DNA from: Aliiroseovarius sp. Z3
Lineage (GTDB): Bacteria > Pseudomonadota > Alphaproteobacteria > Rhodobacterales > Rhodobacteraceae
NCBI RefSeq assembly: GCF_029105185.1
Contig: NZ_JAFMZK010000004.1
Span: 124,001 to 188,000, forward strand
Reading direction: 5' to 3'
Length of the DNA: 64,000 nt
In this document: piece by piece, positions 47,515 to 57,941 of the stretch
Layout: each line of letters begins with the position of its first letter
Numbering within the stretch: position 1 is the first letter of the stretch
Made by a program: the position numbers and the translations under genes
The notes under the pieces: generated by a model
What the model was told of the DNA's origin: nothing
Database searches by the model: none
What the model saw: only the letters and a program-made list of their open reading frames with translations

Positions 47515-48213
47515 TCACTTTTTCACGCGCACATGCGCCCAGACCGGCAGGTGATCGGACGCGACCCTGGCCAGTGGCGAATGATCGACCCCTGCATCGC
47601 GCAGCTCGACCCCCGGGCTAAGCGCCACCCGATCCAGCGCGGCCACGGGGCGTGCAGCATGAAAGGACCGGCCGGGCGAAATCACATCAAACCGGTGTTC
47701 CAACGGTTCAAACCCGCGTTTCGGGGACCATTCGTTGAAATCCCCCATGATCACGGTCGGCAAGGGCGAATGCGCCAGCTTCTTTGCCAGTTGCCGCATT
47801 TGCTGATGACGATAAGGACGCAGAAGGCCAAGATGGGTGCCGACAAGTTTCAGCTGACCCTCGATTTCGACGGAAACTGCGCCGCGCGGCTCAAGCCCCG
47901 GCAGCTCAAGTTGTTCGGCGGCATGAAAGGTCAGCCCCTTGCGAACAAGGATCGCGTTGCCGTGACTGCCCAGAGAAACGCCTTTGCGATCATACGGGAC
48001 AGCGACGAAATCTGTCTCGTCCGACAACAACCGATGAGGCAGGGCGCTGGGGCGCGGGCCAAGGCGGCGGTCGGCCTCTTGCAGGACCACGATGTCCGCG
48101 TCCAAATGATTGATCACGTCCAGAATACGGTGCGGGTCGCGCCGTCGGTCCAGCCCGATGGCCTTGCGCATGTTGTACGTGACCAGCTTTAGGTCCAGAG
48201 CATCGGATTCCAT
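47515..48213 (-). CDS. Endonuclease/exonuclease/phosphatase family protein
   Basis: 232 residues. LVTYNMRKAIGLDRR, IVVLQEADRR (metal-binding Glu), VIMGDFNEW and ASDHLPVWAHV (catalytic His-Asp) are the EEP-fold motifs. Members include DNase I-like nucleases and phosphodiesterases; specific substrate is unknown. No signal peptide. Follows selO on the same strand with about 50 bases between. Confidence 0.88.
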   Translation of the reverse strand: MESDALDLKLVTYNMRKAIGLDRRRDPHRILDVINHLDADIVVLQEADRRLGPRPSALPHRLLSDETDFVAVPYDRKGVSLGSHGNAILVRKGLTFHAAEQLELPGLEPRGAVSVEIEGQLKLVGTHLGLLRPYRHQQMRQLAKKLAHSPLPTVIMGDFNEWSPKRGFEPLEHRFDVISPGRSFHAARPVAALDRVALSPGVELRDAGVDHSPLARVASDHLPVWAHVRVKK

Positions 48214-48262
48214 GACCTCAACCTATTAAAGTCGTCCCCGCATTTCCAGCAGTCACACCGCC

Positions 48263-49672
48263 TTAGGTGCCGCAAAACGTGCGCAGGACGCGTTCATCCG
48301 GTTTCGGCGGGGTGGCAAGGTCACGATCTTCCGGCCGTGGATCAAAGGGGCGGGTCAGGGCATCCACCAACCGATGGAACGGGGCGTGGTCCCCGTCAAT
48401 ACCAGCCTGAATGGCCTCTTCCACCCGGTGATTTCGGGGGATCAGAACGGGGTTGGCGGCGCGCATCGTCTTTCTATGGTCGCCCGGCTCCCGCTCCAGC
48501 CGGGCTGTCCAGTCCGGTGCCCAACTGTTCCACGCCCCGTCATCGGTGATGTGTGTGCTGGCATCGCCGTCGGACAGGGCCGTAAATGTGGCAGTGAAAT
48601 CAGCTTGCGAGCTGGCCATGCGCGACAGAAGCCCGGTGATCAGCGCCTCGTCACCGTCTTCTTCGCTGACCAGTCCGATCTTGGCACGAAACAGGCGCAT
48701 CCATTCGGGACTGAAATGATCAGCAAAACTTTCGAGCACCCGCGTCGCTTCCTCGGCTGCGCGGTCGGGGTCGCCATCCATCAACGGCAAAAGCGCGGTG
48801 GCAAGCTGGGCCAGATTCCACACCGCCATATTGGGCTGTGCCTGAAACGCATAGCGTCCTTGCTGGTCGATGGATGAAAACACCGTGCGCGGATGATAGG
48901 CATCCATGAAGGCGCAGGGGCCGTAGTCGATGGTTTCGCCCGATACGGCCATGTTGTCGGTGTTCATAACGCCATGGATGAAGCCCAGACTCATCCATTT
49001 CGCAACCAGACGTGCCTGGGCAGCGACGACCCCCGCAAGAAAAGAGAGCGGTCCATCCGCTTCGGGATAATGGCGCGCGATGCAGTGGTCCGAAAGCAGG
49101 CGAAGGCCCGCGGTATCACCGCGCGCTGCGAAATATTGAAAGGTGCCAACGCGGATATGGCTGGCGGCAACGCGCGTCAGGATGGCGCCGGGGTAACGGC
49201 GTTCGCGTTGAACGCCTTCGCCGGTCAGGGCCGCGCCAAGCGCACGGGTGGTCGGAACGCCGAAGGCGTGCATCGCCTCGGACACGATATATTCGCGCAT
49301 GACCGGCCCGACCCAGGCCCGCCCGTCGCCATTGCGGCTGTAGGGGGTGACGCCGGACCCCTTAAGCTGAATATCCCGCCGTCCGAAATCACCCGTCACT
49401 TCGCCCAGCAGGATCGCGCGCCCGTCGCCCAGCCGTGGCACCCATCCGCCAAACTGGTGTCCCGCATAGACCTGTGCAAGCGGTTCAGAGCCCGGCAAAA
49501 GGGCATTGCCGGTCAATACCTCGGCGGTCAGGTCTGCCGGGTCCAGCCCAAGCTCGCGCGCAAGTGCGTCGTTGATGCGCAGAATTTGCGGCTGCGCCAC
49601 AGGCACCGGCGGCAACTTGGTAAAAAACCTGTCGGGCAGGCGGGCATAGGAGTTGTCAAAAATGTCGCGCAT
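48263..49672 (-). CDS. selO: Protein adenylyltransferase SelO
   Basis: 469 residues from [16 protein letters not shown]; an ATG four codons upstream is possible. The pseudokinase-like fold has [39 protein letters not shown] and [20 protein letters not shown], where SelO binds ATP in flipped orientation and transfers AMP to Ser, Thr or Tyr. E. coli SelO AMPylates redox enzymes. The C-terminal LRTFCGT has the conserved cysteine near the end. Confidence 0.93.
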   Translation of the reverse strand: MRDIFDNSYARLPDRFFTKLPPVPVAQPQILRINDALARELGLDPADLTAEVLTGNALLPGSEPLAQVYAGHQFGGWVPRLGDGRAILLGEVTGDFGRRDIQLKGSGVTPYSRNGDGRAWVGPVMREYIVSEAMHAFGVPTTRALGAALTGEGVQRERRYPGAILTRVAASHIRVGTFQYFAARGDTAGLRLLSDHCIARHYPEADGPLSFLAGVVAAQARLVAKWMSLGFIHGVMNTDNMAVSGETIDYGPCAFMDAYHPRTVFSSIDQQGRYAFQAQPNMAVWNLAQLATALLPLMDGDPDRAAEEATRVLESFADHFSPEWMRLFRAKIGLVSEEDGDEALITGLLSRMASSQADFTATFTALSDGDASTHITDDGAWNSWAPDWTARLEREPGDHRKTMRAANPVLIPRNHRVEEAIQAGIDGDHAPFHRLVDALTRPFDPRPEDRDLATPPKPDERVLRTFCGT

Positions 49673-49702
49673 TGCGCCTACCATAGCAGAGTTCTAGGGC
49701 CG

Positions 49703-50149
49703 CTACATCGCCCGTGTCATCAAGTGATAGCGATCGAGGGATCGAAACCCGATCCGCTCGTAAAGCTGTTGGGCGCGCTCATTATCGGCCTCGACTTCCA
49801 GATGCATGGCACCCACGCCTTGCTCGGACAAGGCGCGGACCAGCGCTGCCAATGCCTCGCCGCCCATGCCACGCCCACGCACCTTTTCGCGGACATAGAA
49901 TTCGTCAAGAAAGGCATCCAGCCCGCCGAACTCGATCGACCAACCGAAGCTCACGGCGATATAGCCGACGGGCGCGACGCGTGGTCCGATCATCCAGATG
50001 GCCCCATGGGGCGAGCCTTCGAGTAGGGGCTGCACGGCGCCGCGTCGGGTATCCTCATCATGTTCGATGCCCTGCTGGGCGTGAAACCCCGCAACGAGCG
50101 GCATCAGCCGGTCAAGATCATCCGGGGTGGCAAGGCGCAGACTGCTCAT
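49703..50149 (-). CDS. GNAT family N-acetyltransferase
   Basis: 148 residues from ATG 50149, overlapping the nucleoside hydrolase stop as ATGA. FYVREKVRGRGMGGEALAAL contains the acetyl-CoA pyrophosphate-binding loop RGRGMG, and LEVEADNERAQQLYERIGF the second motif. Substrate unknown. Coupling to nucleoside hydrolase may reflect shared regulation only. Confidence 0.9.
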   Translation of the reverse strand: MSSLRLATPDDLDRLMPLVAGFHAQQGIEHDEDTRRGAVQPLLEGSPHGAIWMIGPRVAPVGYIAVSFGWSIEFGGLDAFLDEFYVREKVRGRGMGGEALAALVRALSEQGVGAMHLEVEADNERAQQLYERIGFRSLDRYHLMTRAM

Positions 50150-51084
50150 AGCCGGGCGATCCTTTCGGTCAGGAGTTTGAAAAACGCGTCGCTGTCCAGA
50201 TCCCCAATAAACAAAGCGTTGGGCGCATGGTCGGTCACCCCCCACCAATCGGCCACCGTCATGCCCAGGGTCAACTCCGATTGGGTTTCAACCTGCACAT
50301 TCACATGGCGGCCTTGAAACAGGTCGGGCTGGATCAGATAGGCGATGACCGTCGGGTCGTGCAGAGGCGCCCCGTCAGAGCCGTATTTTTCCTTGTCGAA
50401 CCGTTCGAAGAAATCGGTCATTTCGGCAACCGCGTGACCCACGTCACCGGGCAGGGCGCGGAACGCGTCGTTGCGTGCCTTCGTCACCAGTGCCTTATGC
50501 GTGACATCCAGCGGCATCACAACCAGTGGGATGCCAGACTTGAACACAATATCAGCGGCTTGCGGGTCGACGTAAATGTTGAACTCGGCGGCCGGGGTGA
50601 CATTGCCAACCTCGAAATACGCTCCACCCATCAGGACGATCTCCTGCACCCGGTCGACGATATCGGGCGCACGCTCAAACGCGGTGGCGATGTTGGTCAG
50701 GGGGCCAAGCGGGCAGAGCGTCACAGTGCCCGGATCATGGGCGCGCAGCGTGTCGATGATGAAATCGACCGCGTGCTGGTCCTGTAAGGGCATCGTGGGG
50801 TCAGGTAGAACCGGACCGTTCAGCCCCGTCTTGCCATGCACATATTCCGCCGTGACCAGATCGCGGCGCAGGGGACGGTCGCATCCGGCAAAAACCTTGG
50901 TTTCGGGCTTGCCGGCCAGTTCGCAAACGATCCGGGCATTCTTGGCGGTCAGGGCCAGGGGTACGTTTCCGGCAACGGCTGTGATGCCCAATACCTCGAT
51001 ATCCTCGGGGCTGGCCAACGCCAGCAGGATGGCAACGGCGTCGTCTTGTCCGGGGTCGGTGTCGATGATGATCTTGCGAGTCAT
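50146..51084 (-). CDS. Inosine-uridine preferring nucleoside hydrolase family
   Basis: 312 residues. The N-terminal DTDPGQDDA calcium motif, LCPLGPLTNIATAF and HDPTVIAYL (catalytic His/Asp region) are those of the IUNH family, which splits ribonucleosides into base and ribose. RihA/IunH-like choice is not certain. Start nine bases after the xthA stop, so probably one operon with xthA and GNAT. Confidence 0.93.
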   Translation of the reverse strand: MTRKIIIDTDPGQDDAVAILLALASPEDIEVLGITAVAGNVPLALTAKNARIVCELAGKPETKVFAGCDRPLRRDLVTAEYVHGKTGLNGPVLPDPTMPLQDQHAVDFIIDTLRAHDPGTVTLCPLGPLTNIATAFERAPDIVDRVQEIVLMGGAYFEVGNVTPAAEFNIYVDPQAADIVFKSGIPLVVMPLDVTHKALVTKARNDAFRALPGDVGHAVAEMTDFFERFDKEKYGSDGAPLHDPTVIAYLIQPDLFQGRHVNVQVETQSELTLGMTVADWWGVTDHAPNALFIGDLDSDAFFKLLTERIARL

Positions 51085-51093
51085 TTCAGCCTC

Positions 51094-51873
51094 TTACGCC
51101 GCCAACTCAATCCAGATCGGCACGTGATCAGACGGCTTCTCGCGCCCGCGCACGTCCTTGTCGATCTGGCAATCTGTCAGCAAATCGGCGCATTCTGGCG
51201 ACAAAAGGAAATGGTCGATCCGTATCCCGTCATTGCGCTGCCATGCGCCGCGCTGGAAATCCCAGAACGTATAGTGCTCAGGCGCTTGATTGCGGGCGCG
51301 GAAGGCCTCGGTCATGCCAAGATTTGTGATCTTGCGCCATGCTTCCCGGCTTTCCGGACGAAAAAGCGCGTCGTCGATCCACGCATCTGGACGGACGGCA
51401 TCTTCGGGTTGCGGGATGATGTTATAGTCACCGGCCATCAGAAACGGCATCTCATCAGCCAGCAATTCCTCGGCGCGGGCGCGCAACCGATCCATCCAGG
51501 CGAGCTTGTAGTCGTATTTCGGCCCGGGAACCGGGTTGCCGTTGGGCAGGTAGAGACCGCAGATGCGCACGGCGTGATCGCCCACAACAGTCGCCTCGAT
51601 ATACCGGGCCTGTTCGTCGTCATCATCGCCGGGCAGACCGCGGGTCACATCCTCAAGCGGCAGCTTCGACAGAAGGGCCACACCGTTGAAACTTTTCTGC
51701 CCGTGCGTTTCGACGTTATACCCTTTGTCTTCAAAGGCTTCTTTCGGGAAGTTCTCGTCAATCGACTTGATTTCCTGCAAGATCGCAACATCCGGTTGGG
51801 CCTCATCCAACCAATCCATCAGCGCGGGCAAGCGCGCCTTGATTCCATTGATGTTGAAACTGGCGATTTTCAT
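51094..51873 (-). CDS. xthA: Exodeoxyribonuclease III
   Basis: 259 residues from ATG 51873, which follows AGGAGGGG; the frame extends upstream but without a ribosome site. MKIASFNINGIKARL, AILQEIKSID, MAGDYNIIPQ, GIRIDHFLLS and PSDHVPIW are the ExoIII/AP-endonuclease motifs. It cuts at abasic sites and trims 3' ends in base excision repair. An FAD protein gene lies 64 bases upstream on the same strand. Confidence 0.94.
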   Translation of the reverse strand: MKIASFNINGIKARLPALMDWLDEAQPDVAILQEIKSIDENFPKEAFEDKGYNVETHGQKSFNGVALLSKLPLEDVTRGLPGDDDDEQARYIEATVVGDHAVRICGLYLPNGNPVPGPKYDYKLAWMDRLRARAEELLADEMPFLMAGDYNIIPQPEDAVRPDAWIDDALFRPESREAWRKITNLGMTEAFRARNQAPEHYTFWDFQRGAWQRNDGIRIDHFLLSPECADLLTDCQIDKDVRGREKPSDHVPIWIELAA

Positions 51874-51937
51874 GCGACCCCTCCTGCGTTTTGCGGCCAA
51901 TGTGGGCGCAAACGGGCGGGGGTGCAAGCAAAGGTCG

Positions 51938-53140
51938 TTACGCTTCGGCGATATGCCGCCCGGCGGCATGGGCGCTTGACCACGCCCATTGGAAATTGAA
52001 CCCGCCAAGCCAACCGGTCACGTCCACGCATTCCCCGATGAAGTAAAGCCCCGGCACGGTTTTCGACATCATCGACTTGCTGTCGATTCCGTCGGTTGCG
52101 ATGCCACCCAGTGTCACCTCGGCGGTGCGATAGCCTTCGGACCCGGACGGCGTCAGGGACCAGTCGGACAGTTGATCGGTCAAGGCGCGCAGGGCGGTGT
52201 CGGATTGGTCGGCCAACCGTTGGGTCAGGTCGAAGCGATCCGCCCATTCGGTCGCCAGAAACTCCACCAACCGTGCGGGCAGGTGGTTGGCAAGCTCGGT
52301 CGACAATTGCCGCCGCCCTTCGGCCTGCCGTTGGTCGCGCAGTGCGCTGAACAGGTCGCGCCCGCCTGTCAGATCCACATGGATCGACGTACCCTCGTGC
52401 CAGAAGGACGAGATTTGCAGGATCGCGGGGCCGGACAATCCGCGATGGGTAAACAACATCGCTTCGTCGAAACTCGCAGATTGCGTCCAGACGCGCACGG
52501 GCAGCGACACACCCGACAGGGCGGCAAACCGGCCTTCCGGGAAGGTCAGGGGCACAAGGGCGGGGCGCGGGTTGATGATGTTGTGTCCAAACTGGCGCGC
52601 GATGTCATAAGCAAAGCCAGTTGCACCCATCCTGGGGATCGACTTGCCGCCTGTTGCCAGAACAAGATTGCGGCAGGTCAGCGCGCCCGCCGAGGTTGTC
52701 AGGGCGAAGCCATCGTCGGTCTGTTCCAGGTTTTCAACGGATGTAGACAGTCGCAGCTCGGCCCCGGCGTCCTTTAGGTTTTGAACCAACAGGTCAACAA
52801 TCTGCGTGGATTTTCCGTCGCAAAAAAGCTGCCCCAGCGTTTTCTCGTGCCATGCAATCCCGGCGCGGTCGACCATCTCGATGAAATCCCACTGCGTAAA
52901 GCGTGCCAGCGCTGATTTATGGAAATGCGGGTTCTGGCCGGTGAAATTCGCGGGTTCTGCGTGCATGTTGGTGAAGTTGCAGCGCCCACCACCGGAAATG
53001 CGGATCTTCTCGCCGGGTTTGGTGGCGTGGTCGATCACCAAGGTGCGCTTGCCGCCTTCTGCTGCATACGGCGCACAGAATAAACCAGCCGCGCCCGCGC
53101 CAATGATGATGGTGTCCCAATCGGTTATCATGGGCTGCAC
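51938..53140 (-). CDS. HI0933/BaiN-like FAD-dependent flavoprotein
   Basis: 400 residues. The Rossmann motif IIIGAGAAGLFCAPYAAEGG binds FAD at the N-terminus; ISGGGRCNFTN, ATGGKSIPRMGATGFAYDIA and the C-terminal GECVDVTGWLGGFNFQWAWS complete the HI0933 family pattern. Members include BaiN, which reduces bile acid intermediates, but the housekeeping role in Rhodobacterales is unknown. Start at 53140 or nine bases later. Follows erpA, precedes xthA. Confidence 0.92.
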   Translation of the reverse strand: MQPMITDWDTIIIGAGAAGLFCAPYAAEGGKRTLVIDHATKPGEKIRISGGGRCNFTNMHAEPANFTGQNPHFHKSALARFTQWDFIEMVDRAGIAWHEKTLGQLFCDGKSTQIVDLLVQNLKDAGAELRLSTSVENLEQTDDGFALTTSAGALTCRNLVLATGGKSIPRMGATGFAYDIARQFGHNIINPRPALVPLTFPEGRFAALSGVSLPVRVWTQSASFDEAMLFTHRGLSGPAILQISSFWHEGTSIHVDLTGGRDLFSALRDQRQAEGRRQLSTELANHLPARLVEFLATEWADRFDLTQRLADQSDTALRALTDQLSDWSLTPSGSEGYRTAEVTLGGIATDGIDSKSMMSKTVPGLYFIGECVDVTGWLGGFNFQWAWSSAHAAGRHIAEA

Positions 53141-53171
53141 CTAGCCAATTCAGCGGACAAGCGGAAGGGGA

Positions 53172-53501
53172 TTACATCGAGAACGAGGTACCACAGCCAC
53201 AGGAGGCCGTGGCGTTGGGGTTGTTCACGACAAACCGCGCGCCAATCAGCTCCTCGCTGAAATCAATCGTCGCGTTGGCCAAAAAGGGCAGGGACACCTC
53301 GTCCACCACCACCTGTTCGCCTGCGCCCGTCAAGACAAGGTCGCCTTCGGCAGGGTCGTCCAGCGAAATGTCATATTGAAATCCCGAGCAACCGCCGCCT
53401 TCCACGGCAACCCGCAGCGCCTTGCCTTGGGCGCCCGCGCCGATTTCAGCCAGACGCGCGAAGGCGCGGTCGGTCACGGTTGGGGGCAGGGTCAGGTCCA
53501 T
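53172..53501 (-). CDS. erpA: Iron-sulfur cluster insertion protein ErpA (A-type carrier)
   Basis: 109 residues. The HesB/IscA fold has Cys in GGGCSGFQY and the C-terminal CGCGTSFSM pair that bind the cluster. It hands Fe-S clusters to target enzymes such as those of isoprenoid synthesis. erpA is divergent from dgt, which is the usual Rhodobacterales neighbour. GAAAT precedes the start. Confidence 0.93.
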   Translation of the reverse strand: MDLTLPPTVTDRAFARLAEIGAGAQGKALRVAVEGGGCSGFQYDISLDDPAEGDLVLTGAGEQVVVDEVSLPFLANATIDFSEELIGARFVVNNPNATASCGCGTSFSM

Positions 53502-53630
53502 TGGAATTCCATTTCATGTTCACGCCAAAGGGAATATAGGGGGGGCATGCGGGCGCGACAAGACGCCCGACAGGTGTGTTTTGGTCGGGACAACCGGACG
53601 CACCCGCAGTGACAGGCAGAAGGGGGCGGT

Positions 53631-54773
53631 ATGCTCGCCATTTATGCAACCCATCCCGGTGGCAGCCGGGGGCGGCTTTATGACGAAGGCGAAAGCGCCT
53701 TTCGCGAACCGTTTCAACGCGATCGTGACCGGATCATTCATTCGTCAGCCTTTCGCAGGCTGAAGCACAAGACGCAGGTTTTTGTCGAACATGAGGGCGA
53801 TTATTTCCGCACGCGCCTGACCCACTCGATCGAGGTGGCGCAGGTGGCGCGTACCATCGCGGGTGCGCTGGGGCTAAACAGCCACCTGACCGAGGCCGTG
53901 GCGCTGGCCCATGATCTTGGGCACACGCCGTTTGGACATACCGGTGAGGACGCGCTGGACGCGATGATGGCGCCCTATGGCGGGTTTGATCACAACGCGC
54001 AGGCACTGAAGATCGTCACGTCACTGGAACGGCATTATGCGGAATGGGACGGGTTGAACCTGACCTGGGAAACCCTTGAAGGGATTGCGAAACATAACGG
54101 GCCGGTGGTCGGCGATCTGCCCTATGCGCTGGCCGAGTATAACGCCCGCCATGATCTTGAACTGAACACCCATGCAGGGGCCGAAGCGCAGGCCGCTGCC
54201 CTGGCCGATGACATCGCTTACAACAATCACGACCTGCATGATGGGCTGCGCGCAGGTCTGTTTGACATGGACGAGATCGCTGGCCTGCCGATCGTCGGGC
54301 AAGCGATTGCTCAGGTCGATGCAACCTATCCCGGGCTGGACGCCGGTCGTCGTCGTCACGAGGCCTTGCGCCGGGTGTTCGGCGTGATGGTCGAAGACGT
54401 TCTGACCACGTCGCAAGCATTGCTGGCGGATGCCGCGCCTCGATCGGTCGAGGATATCCGCGCTCTGGATCATGCGGTCATCCGGTTTTCGCCCGTATTA
54501 TGGGCGGATCTGAAGGTAATCCGTGATTTCCTGTTCACCCGGATGTACCGCGCCCCATCGGTGGTTGCGATGCGCGAAAGGGTGACCTGTGTGGTGGAAG
54601 ATCTGTTCGCTCATTACCGTGATACGCCGTCCGATTTGCCCACCGAATGGCGGGCCGAGATAGAAGCGGCCACCAGCGACCGCCGACTGGCCCGTCTTGT
54701 GGCGGATTACATCGCGGGGATGACCGACCGTTTTGCCTTGCAGGAACACAAGCGTTTGGGGTTGGGCGGCTAG
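53631..54773 (+). CDS. dgt: Deoxyguanosinetriphosphate triphosphohydrolase-like protein
   Basis: 380 residues. The HD-domain metal site is seen in RLTHSIEVAQVART (first His) and AHDLGHTPFGHTGEDALD (HD pair), then IAYNNHDLHDGLRAG. It cleaves dNTPs to deoxynucleoside and triphosphate. Length matches the shorter alphaproteobacterial type-2 Dgt. Start ATG 53631 follows AGGCAGAAGGGGG. It begins a plus-strand run up to scpB; a repeat separates it from argS. Confidence 0.94.
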   Translation: MLAIYATHPGGSRGRLYDEGESAFREPFQRDRDRIIHSSAFRRLKHKTQVFVEHEGDYFRTRLTHSIEVAQVARTIAGALGLNSHLTEAVALAHDLGHTPFGHTGEDALDAMMAPYGGFDHNAQALKIVTSLERHYAEWDGLNLTWETLEGIAKHNGPVVGDLPYALAEYNARHDLELNTHAGAEAQAAALADDIAYNNHDLHDGLRAGLFDMDEIAGLPIVGQAIAQVDATYPGLDAGRRRHEALRRVFGVMVEDVLTTSQALLADAAPRSVEDIRALDHAVIRFSPVLWADLKVIRDFLFTRMYRAPSVVAMRERVTCVVEDLFAHYRDTPSDLPTEWRAEIEAATSDRRLARLVADYIAGMTDRFALQEHKRLGLGG

Positions 54774-54837
54774 GGGGCGCTGCCCCCTCGGGACGTTGTC
54801 CCTCACCCCCGGGATATTTTGGGCCAGAAGAAGGCGG
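54772..54837. repeat. Rhodobacterales-type intergenic repeat, dgt-argS
   Basis: AGGGGGC-GCT-GCCCCCT (54772-54788, perfect 7-bp stem overlapping the dgt stop), then GGGAC-GTT-GTCCC, then CCCGGGATATTTTGG and a CCAGAAGAAG tail. This closely resembles short intergenic repeats that I recall as very common in Rhodobacter and Roseobacter genomes. It may end dgt transcription. Confidence 0.55.
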
Positions 54838-54920
54838 ATGACCCGTGTTCCCTGACTTGCGTCGCTTGACCTTTGGGGCGGGGCTGTTAGGAGTGCGGCG
54901 GAGAGAAAAGGACCATACCC

Positions 54921-56642
54921 ATGAACCTGTTTGCCGATATTCGCAGCCTTGTCATCGACGCGCTGAATGCGATGGTTGTCGAGGGCGCGCTGCCCGATGG
55001 CCTGAGCTTTGACAACGTGGCGGTCGAGCCGCCGCGCGATGCGGCCCATGGTGATATGGCGACCAATGCAGCCATGGTTCTGGCCAAACCGGCCGGGATG
55101 AAACCGCGCGACATTGCCGAGGCGCTGGCAGGCAAGCTGATGGCCGATGACCGTATCGACGTGGCCGAGGTGGCCGGACCGGGGTTTTTGAACCTGCGGC
55201 TGGATGCGTCGATCTGGGCGCGATTGGTCGAGGGTATTCTTGGTGGTGACGGTTATGGCCGCTCGACCATGGGGGCAGGGCAGAAGGTCAATGTGGAATA
55301 TGTGTCGGCAAACCCGACCGGGCCTTTGCATGTGGGTCACACGCGTGGCGCGGTGTTCGGCGATGCGCTGGCCAGTTTGCTGGATTATGCCGGTCACGAG
55401 GTGACGCGGGAGTATTACATCAATGATGGCGGAGCACAGGTCGACGTATTGGCCCGCTCGGTTTACCTGCGCTATCTTGAGGCGCATGGGCAGGAGGTGG
55501 CGTTCGAAGACGGCACCTATCCCGGCGATTATCTTGTTCCCGTCGGGCAGGCGCTGAAGGACAAGGTGGGTGACGCCTTCGTCGGAAAGGGCGAGCAGTT
55601 CTGGCTGGCTGAAATCCGCGAATTTGCGACCGACAAGATGCTTGATCTGATCCGTGAGGATCTGGCCATGCTGGGGGTGAAGATGGATGTCTTCTTCTCG
55701 GAGAAATCGCTTTATGGGACCGGTCGGATCGAAGACGCGCTGAAGGCGTTGGAAAATAAGGGCCTGATCTATGAGGGGGTGCTTGAACCGCCCAAGGGCA
55801 AGAAGCCCGAAGACTGGGAGCCGCGCGAGCAAACACTGTTCAAATCCACCGCGCATGGGGACGATGTAGATCGGCCAGTGAAGAAATCGGACGGCAGCTG
55901 GACCTATTTCGCGCCCGATATCGCCTATCACTTTGACAAGGTCGAACGCGGGTTCGATGCGCTGATCGACGTGTTCGGGGCCGATCACGGCGGGTATGTC
56001 AAGCGGATGAAGGCGGCGGTATCGGCGCTGTCCGATGGGCGTGTGCCATTGGATATCAAGCTCACCCAGCTTGTGAAACTTTACAAGAATGGCGAGCCGT
56101 TCAAGATGTCAAAACGGGCGGGCACATTTGTGACCTTGCGCGATGTTGTCGAGCAGGTGGGGTCGGACGTAACCCGTTTCGTCATGCTGACCCGCAAAAA
56201 CGACGCGCCGCTGGATTTTGATTTCGACAAGGTGTTGGAGCAAAGCCGCGACAACCCCGTGTTCTATGTTCAATATGCGCATGCGCGGGTGTGTTCGGTT
56301 CTGCGGAAGGCGGCGGATCAGGGGATTGCCCTGACCGACACGCCCAAGATCGAGGATGAGGCCGAGATCGCCGTGGCCAAGAAGCTGGCTGAATGGCCCC
56401 GTTTGGTCGAGATCGCGGCGCGCACGCACGAACCGCACCGGATTGCGTTCTATCTTTATGAGTTGGCGTCGGATTTCCACGCCCTGTGGAACCGGGGCAA
56501 TGACAAACCGGAACTTCGCTTCCTTCAGGATGGCAAGAATGACTCATCGGCGGCGAAAATCGCCCTGCCGCGCGCAGTAGCCGTTGTCATTTCGTCAGGC
56601 TTGGGTATTTTGGGCGTCACTCCTGCAGAAGAAATGCGCTGA
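54921..56642 (+). CDS. argS: Arginyl-tRNA synthetase
   Basis: 573 residues. The class I motif is in [19 protein letters not shown] (HVGH) and the degenerate KMSKS is [13 protein letters not shown]. The N-terminal Add-1 domain and the C-terminal all-helical anticodon domain ([27 protein letters not shown]) are present. It charges tRNA-Arg. First of argS-SPOR-nagZ-scpA-scpB. GGAGAG precedes the start. Confidence 0.97.
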   Translation: MNLFADIRSLVIDALNAMVVEGALPDGLSFDNVAVEPPRDAAHGDMATNAAMVLAKPAGMKPRDIAEALAGKLMADDRIDVAEVAGPGFLNLRLDASIWARLVEGILGGDGYGRSTMGAGQKVNVEYVSANPTGPLHVGHTRGAVFGDALASLLDYAGHEVTREYYINDGGAQVDVLARSVYLRYLEAHGQEVAFEDGTYPGDYLVPVGQALKDKVGDAFVGKGEQFWLAEIREFATDKMLDLIREDLAMLGVKMDVFFSEKSLYGTGRIEDALKALENKGLIYEGVLEPPKGKKPEDWEPREQTLFKSTAHGDDVDRPVKKSDGSWTYFAPDIAYHFDKVERGFDALIDVFGADHGGYVKRMKAAVSALSDGRVPLDIKLTQLVKLYKNGEPFKMSKRAGTFVTLRDVVEQVGSDVTRFVMLTRKNDAPLDFDFDKVLEQSRDNPVFYVQYAHARVCSVLRKAADQGIALTDTPKIEDEAEIAVAKKLAEWPRLVEIAARTHEPHRIAFYLYELASDFHALWNRGNDKPELRFLQDGKNDSSAAKIALPRAVAVVISSGLGILGVTPAEEMR

Positions 56643-56746
56643 TCACAAGGGCAGCTTCGGCAGGTGAGAGGTTGACGCAGTAACCGGAACGGGACGCAGA
56701 AAGAGCCATCAAAGGCCGCCGCGTTCGCAACCGGAGGTGAGGCATT

Positions 56747-57940
56747 ATGGCAGAAGCGAACTGGGGTCCCGGGACCCGGCAGGCGACGTTTAACAATCAG
56801 TATGATCAGGGCTATGCGTCCCCGCATCGGGCCGAGCCGCCATTGGTCGCGCCCACACGTCAGGCACCACCGCAATTCGTTCATCAGGCGACGTCACCAT
56901 ACCTTCATCCCGCCCATGGCGGGCCGCAAATGCACCCATCGCATGGTCCTCATGATGGCTATGATACGCCGATGGCAAACATGGCCGAAGACGAACCGCA
57001 AACCGATGCACCTTCCGCACCCGGTGGCTTCAGCACAATGTTCAGCTATGCCGGTGCGGCGCTGTCGCTGGCGCTGATCGTCGGACTTGGCGTTTGGGGT
57101 TACAAGCTTGCGGTGCGTGATGTGACCGGCATACCCGTTGTGCGCGCTCTGGAAGGGCCGATGCGCGTGCAGCCGGACAACCCCGGCGGCCAATCCGCAG
57201 CCCATCAGGGCTTCGCCGTGAATGATGTTCAATCCGAAGGTCAGGCGACAGCGCCTGCCGACCGTCTGGTTTTGGCCCCGGCGCCCGAAGATCTGGCGGA
57301 CGAAGATATGACGACCGAGGTCGCAACGCGCGCTGACACGGCACCGGGGGCGGAGCTGCCCCTGCACGAAGCCACCGCAATCCTGCCGGATGCTGATCCT
57401 GCTTCCGTTGACCCGGTGGCGGCGGCTCTTGCCATCGCCGAGCAGATCGCAGCAGATGCTGAGCCGCTTTCAGGGACTGCGTCGGATGAAACGACCTTGG
57501 CGTCGCTCTCGGGCGCTGCTGCGGACCTGTCAGAAACCATTGCTGTCAAAATCATTCCCGCCTCGGTTCCTGGGGTAAGCCAGTCGCCGCGCCCGACAAG
57601 CCGTCCGGCTGATCTGACCACGCGTGTCGCCGCCGCGCCAGTTGCGCCCGCCGAGATTGCGACAGAAGTGGCGCCGGATCAGGTTGCTGCGGGCACCCGG
57701 CTGGTTCAGCTTGGCGCGTATGACAGTGCTGACGTAGCCCGTTCTGAATGGAACCGGTTGTCCACACAGTTTGAAGATTATTTCACCGGCAAGTCGCGCG
57801 TGGTCCAGAAAGCCCAGTCCGGCGGCAAGACTTTCTATCGCTTGCGTGCAGTAGGGTTCGAAGACCTTGCCGATGCGCGTCGGTTCTGTTCGGTTCTGAT
57901 GGCCTCGAAAGCGGCCTGTATCCCGGTTGTGAACCGCTGA
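56747..57940 (+). CDS. SPOR domain membrane protein
   Basis: 397 residues: a cytoplasmic N-terminus rich in Pro, His and Gln, one membrane segment (YAGAALSLALIVGLGVWGY), a long Ala/Asp/Pro-rich periplasmic stretch and a C-terminal SPOR domain (TRLVQLGAYDSADVARSEWN and FYRLRAVGFEDLADARRFC). SPOR domains bind septal glycans stripped of stem peptides, so division-site localisation is expected. The position between argS and nagZ is typical for Rhodobacterales. GGAGG before ATG. Confidence 0.92.
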   Translation: MAEANWGPGTRQATFNNQYDQGYASPHRAEPPLVAPTRQAPPQFVHQATSPYLHPAHGGPQMHPSHGPHDGYDTPMANMAEDEPQTDAPSAPGGFSTMFSYAGAALSLALIVGLGVWGYKLAVRDVTGIPVVRALEGPMRVQPDNPGGQSAAHQGFAVNDVQSEGQATAPADRLVLAPAPEDLADEDMTTEVATRADTAPGAELPLHEATAILPDADPASVDPVAAALAIAEQIAADAEPLSGTASDETTLASLSGAAADLSETIAVKIIPASVPGVSQSPRPTSRPADLTTRVAAAPVAPAEIATEVAPDQVAAGTRLVQLGAYDSADVARSEWNRLSTQFEDYFTGKSRVVQKAQSGGKTFYRLRAVGFEDLADARRFCSVLMASKAACIPVVNR

Positions 57941-57941
57941 T

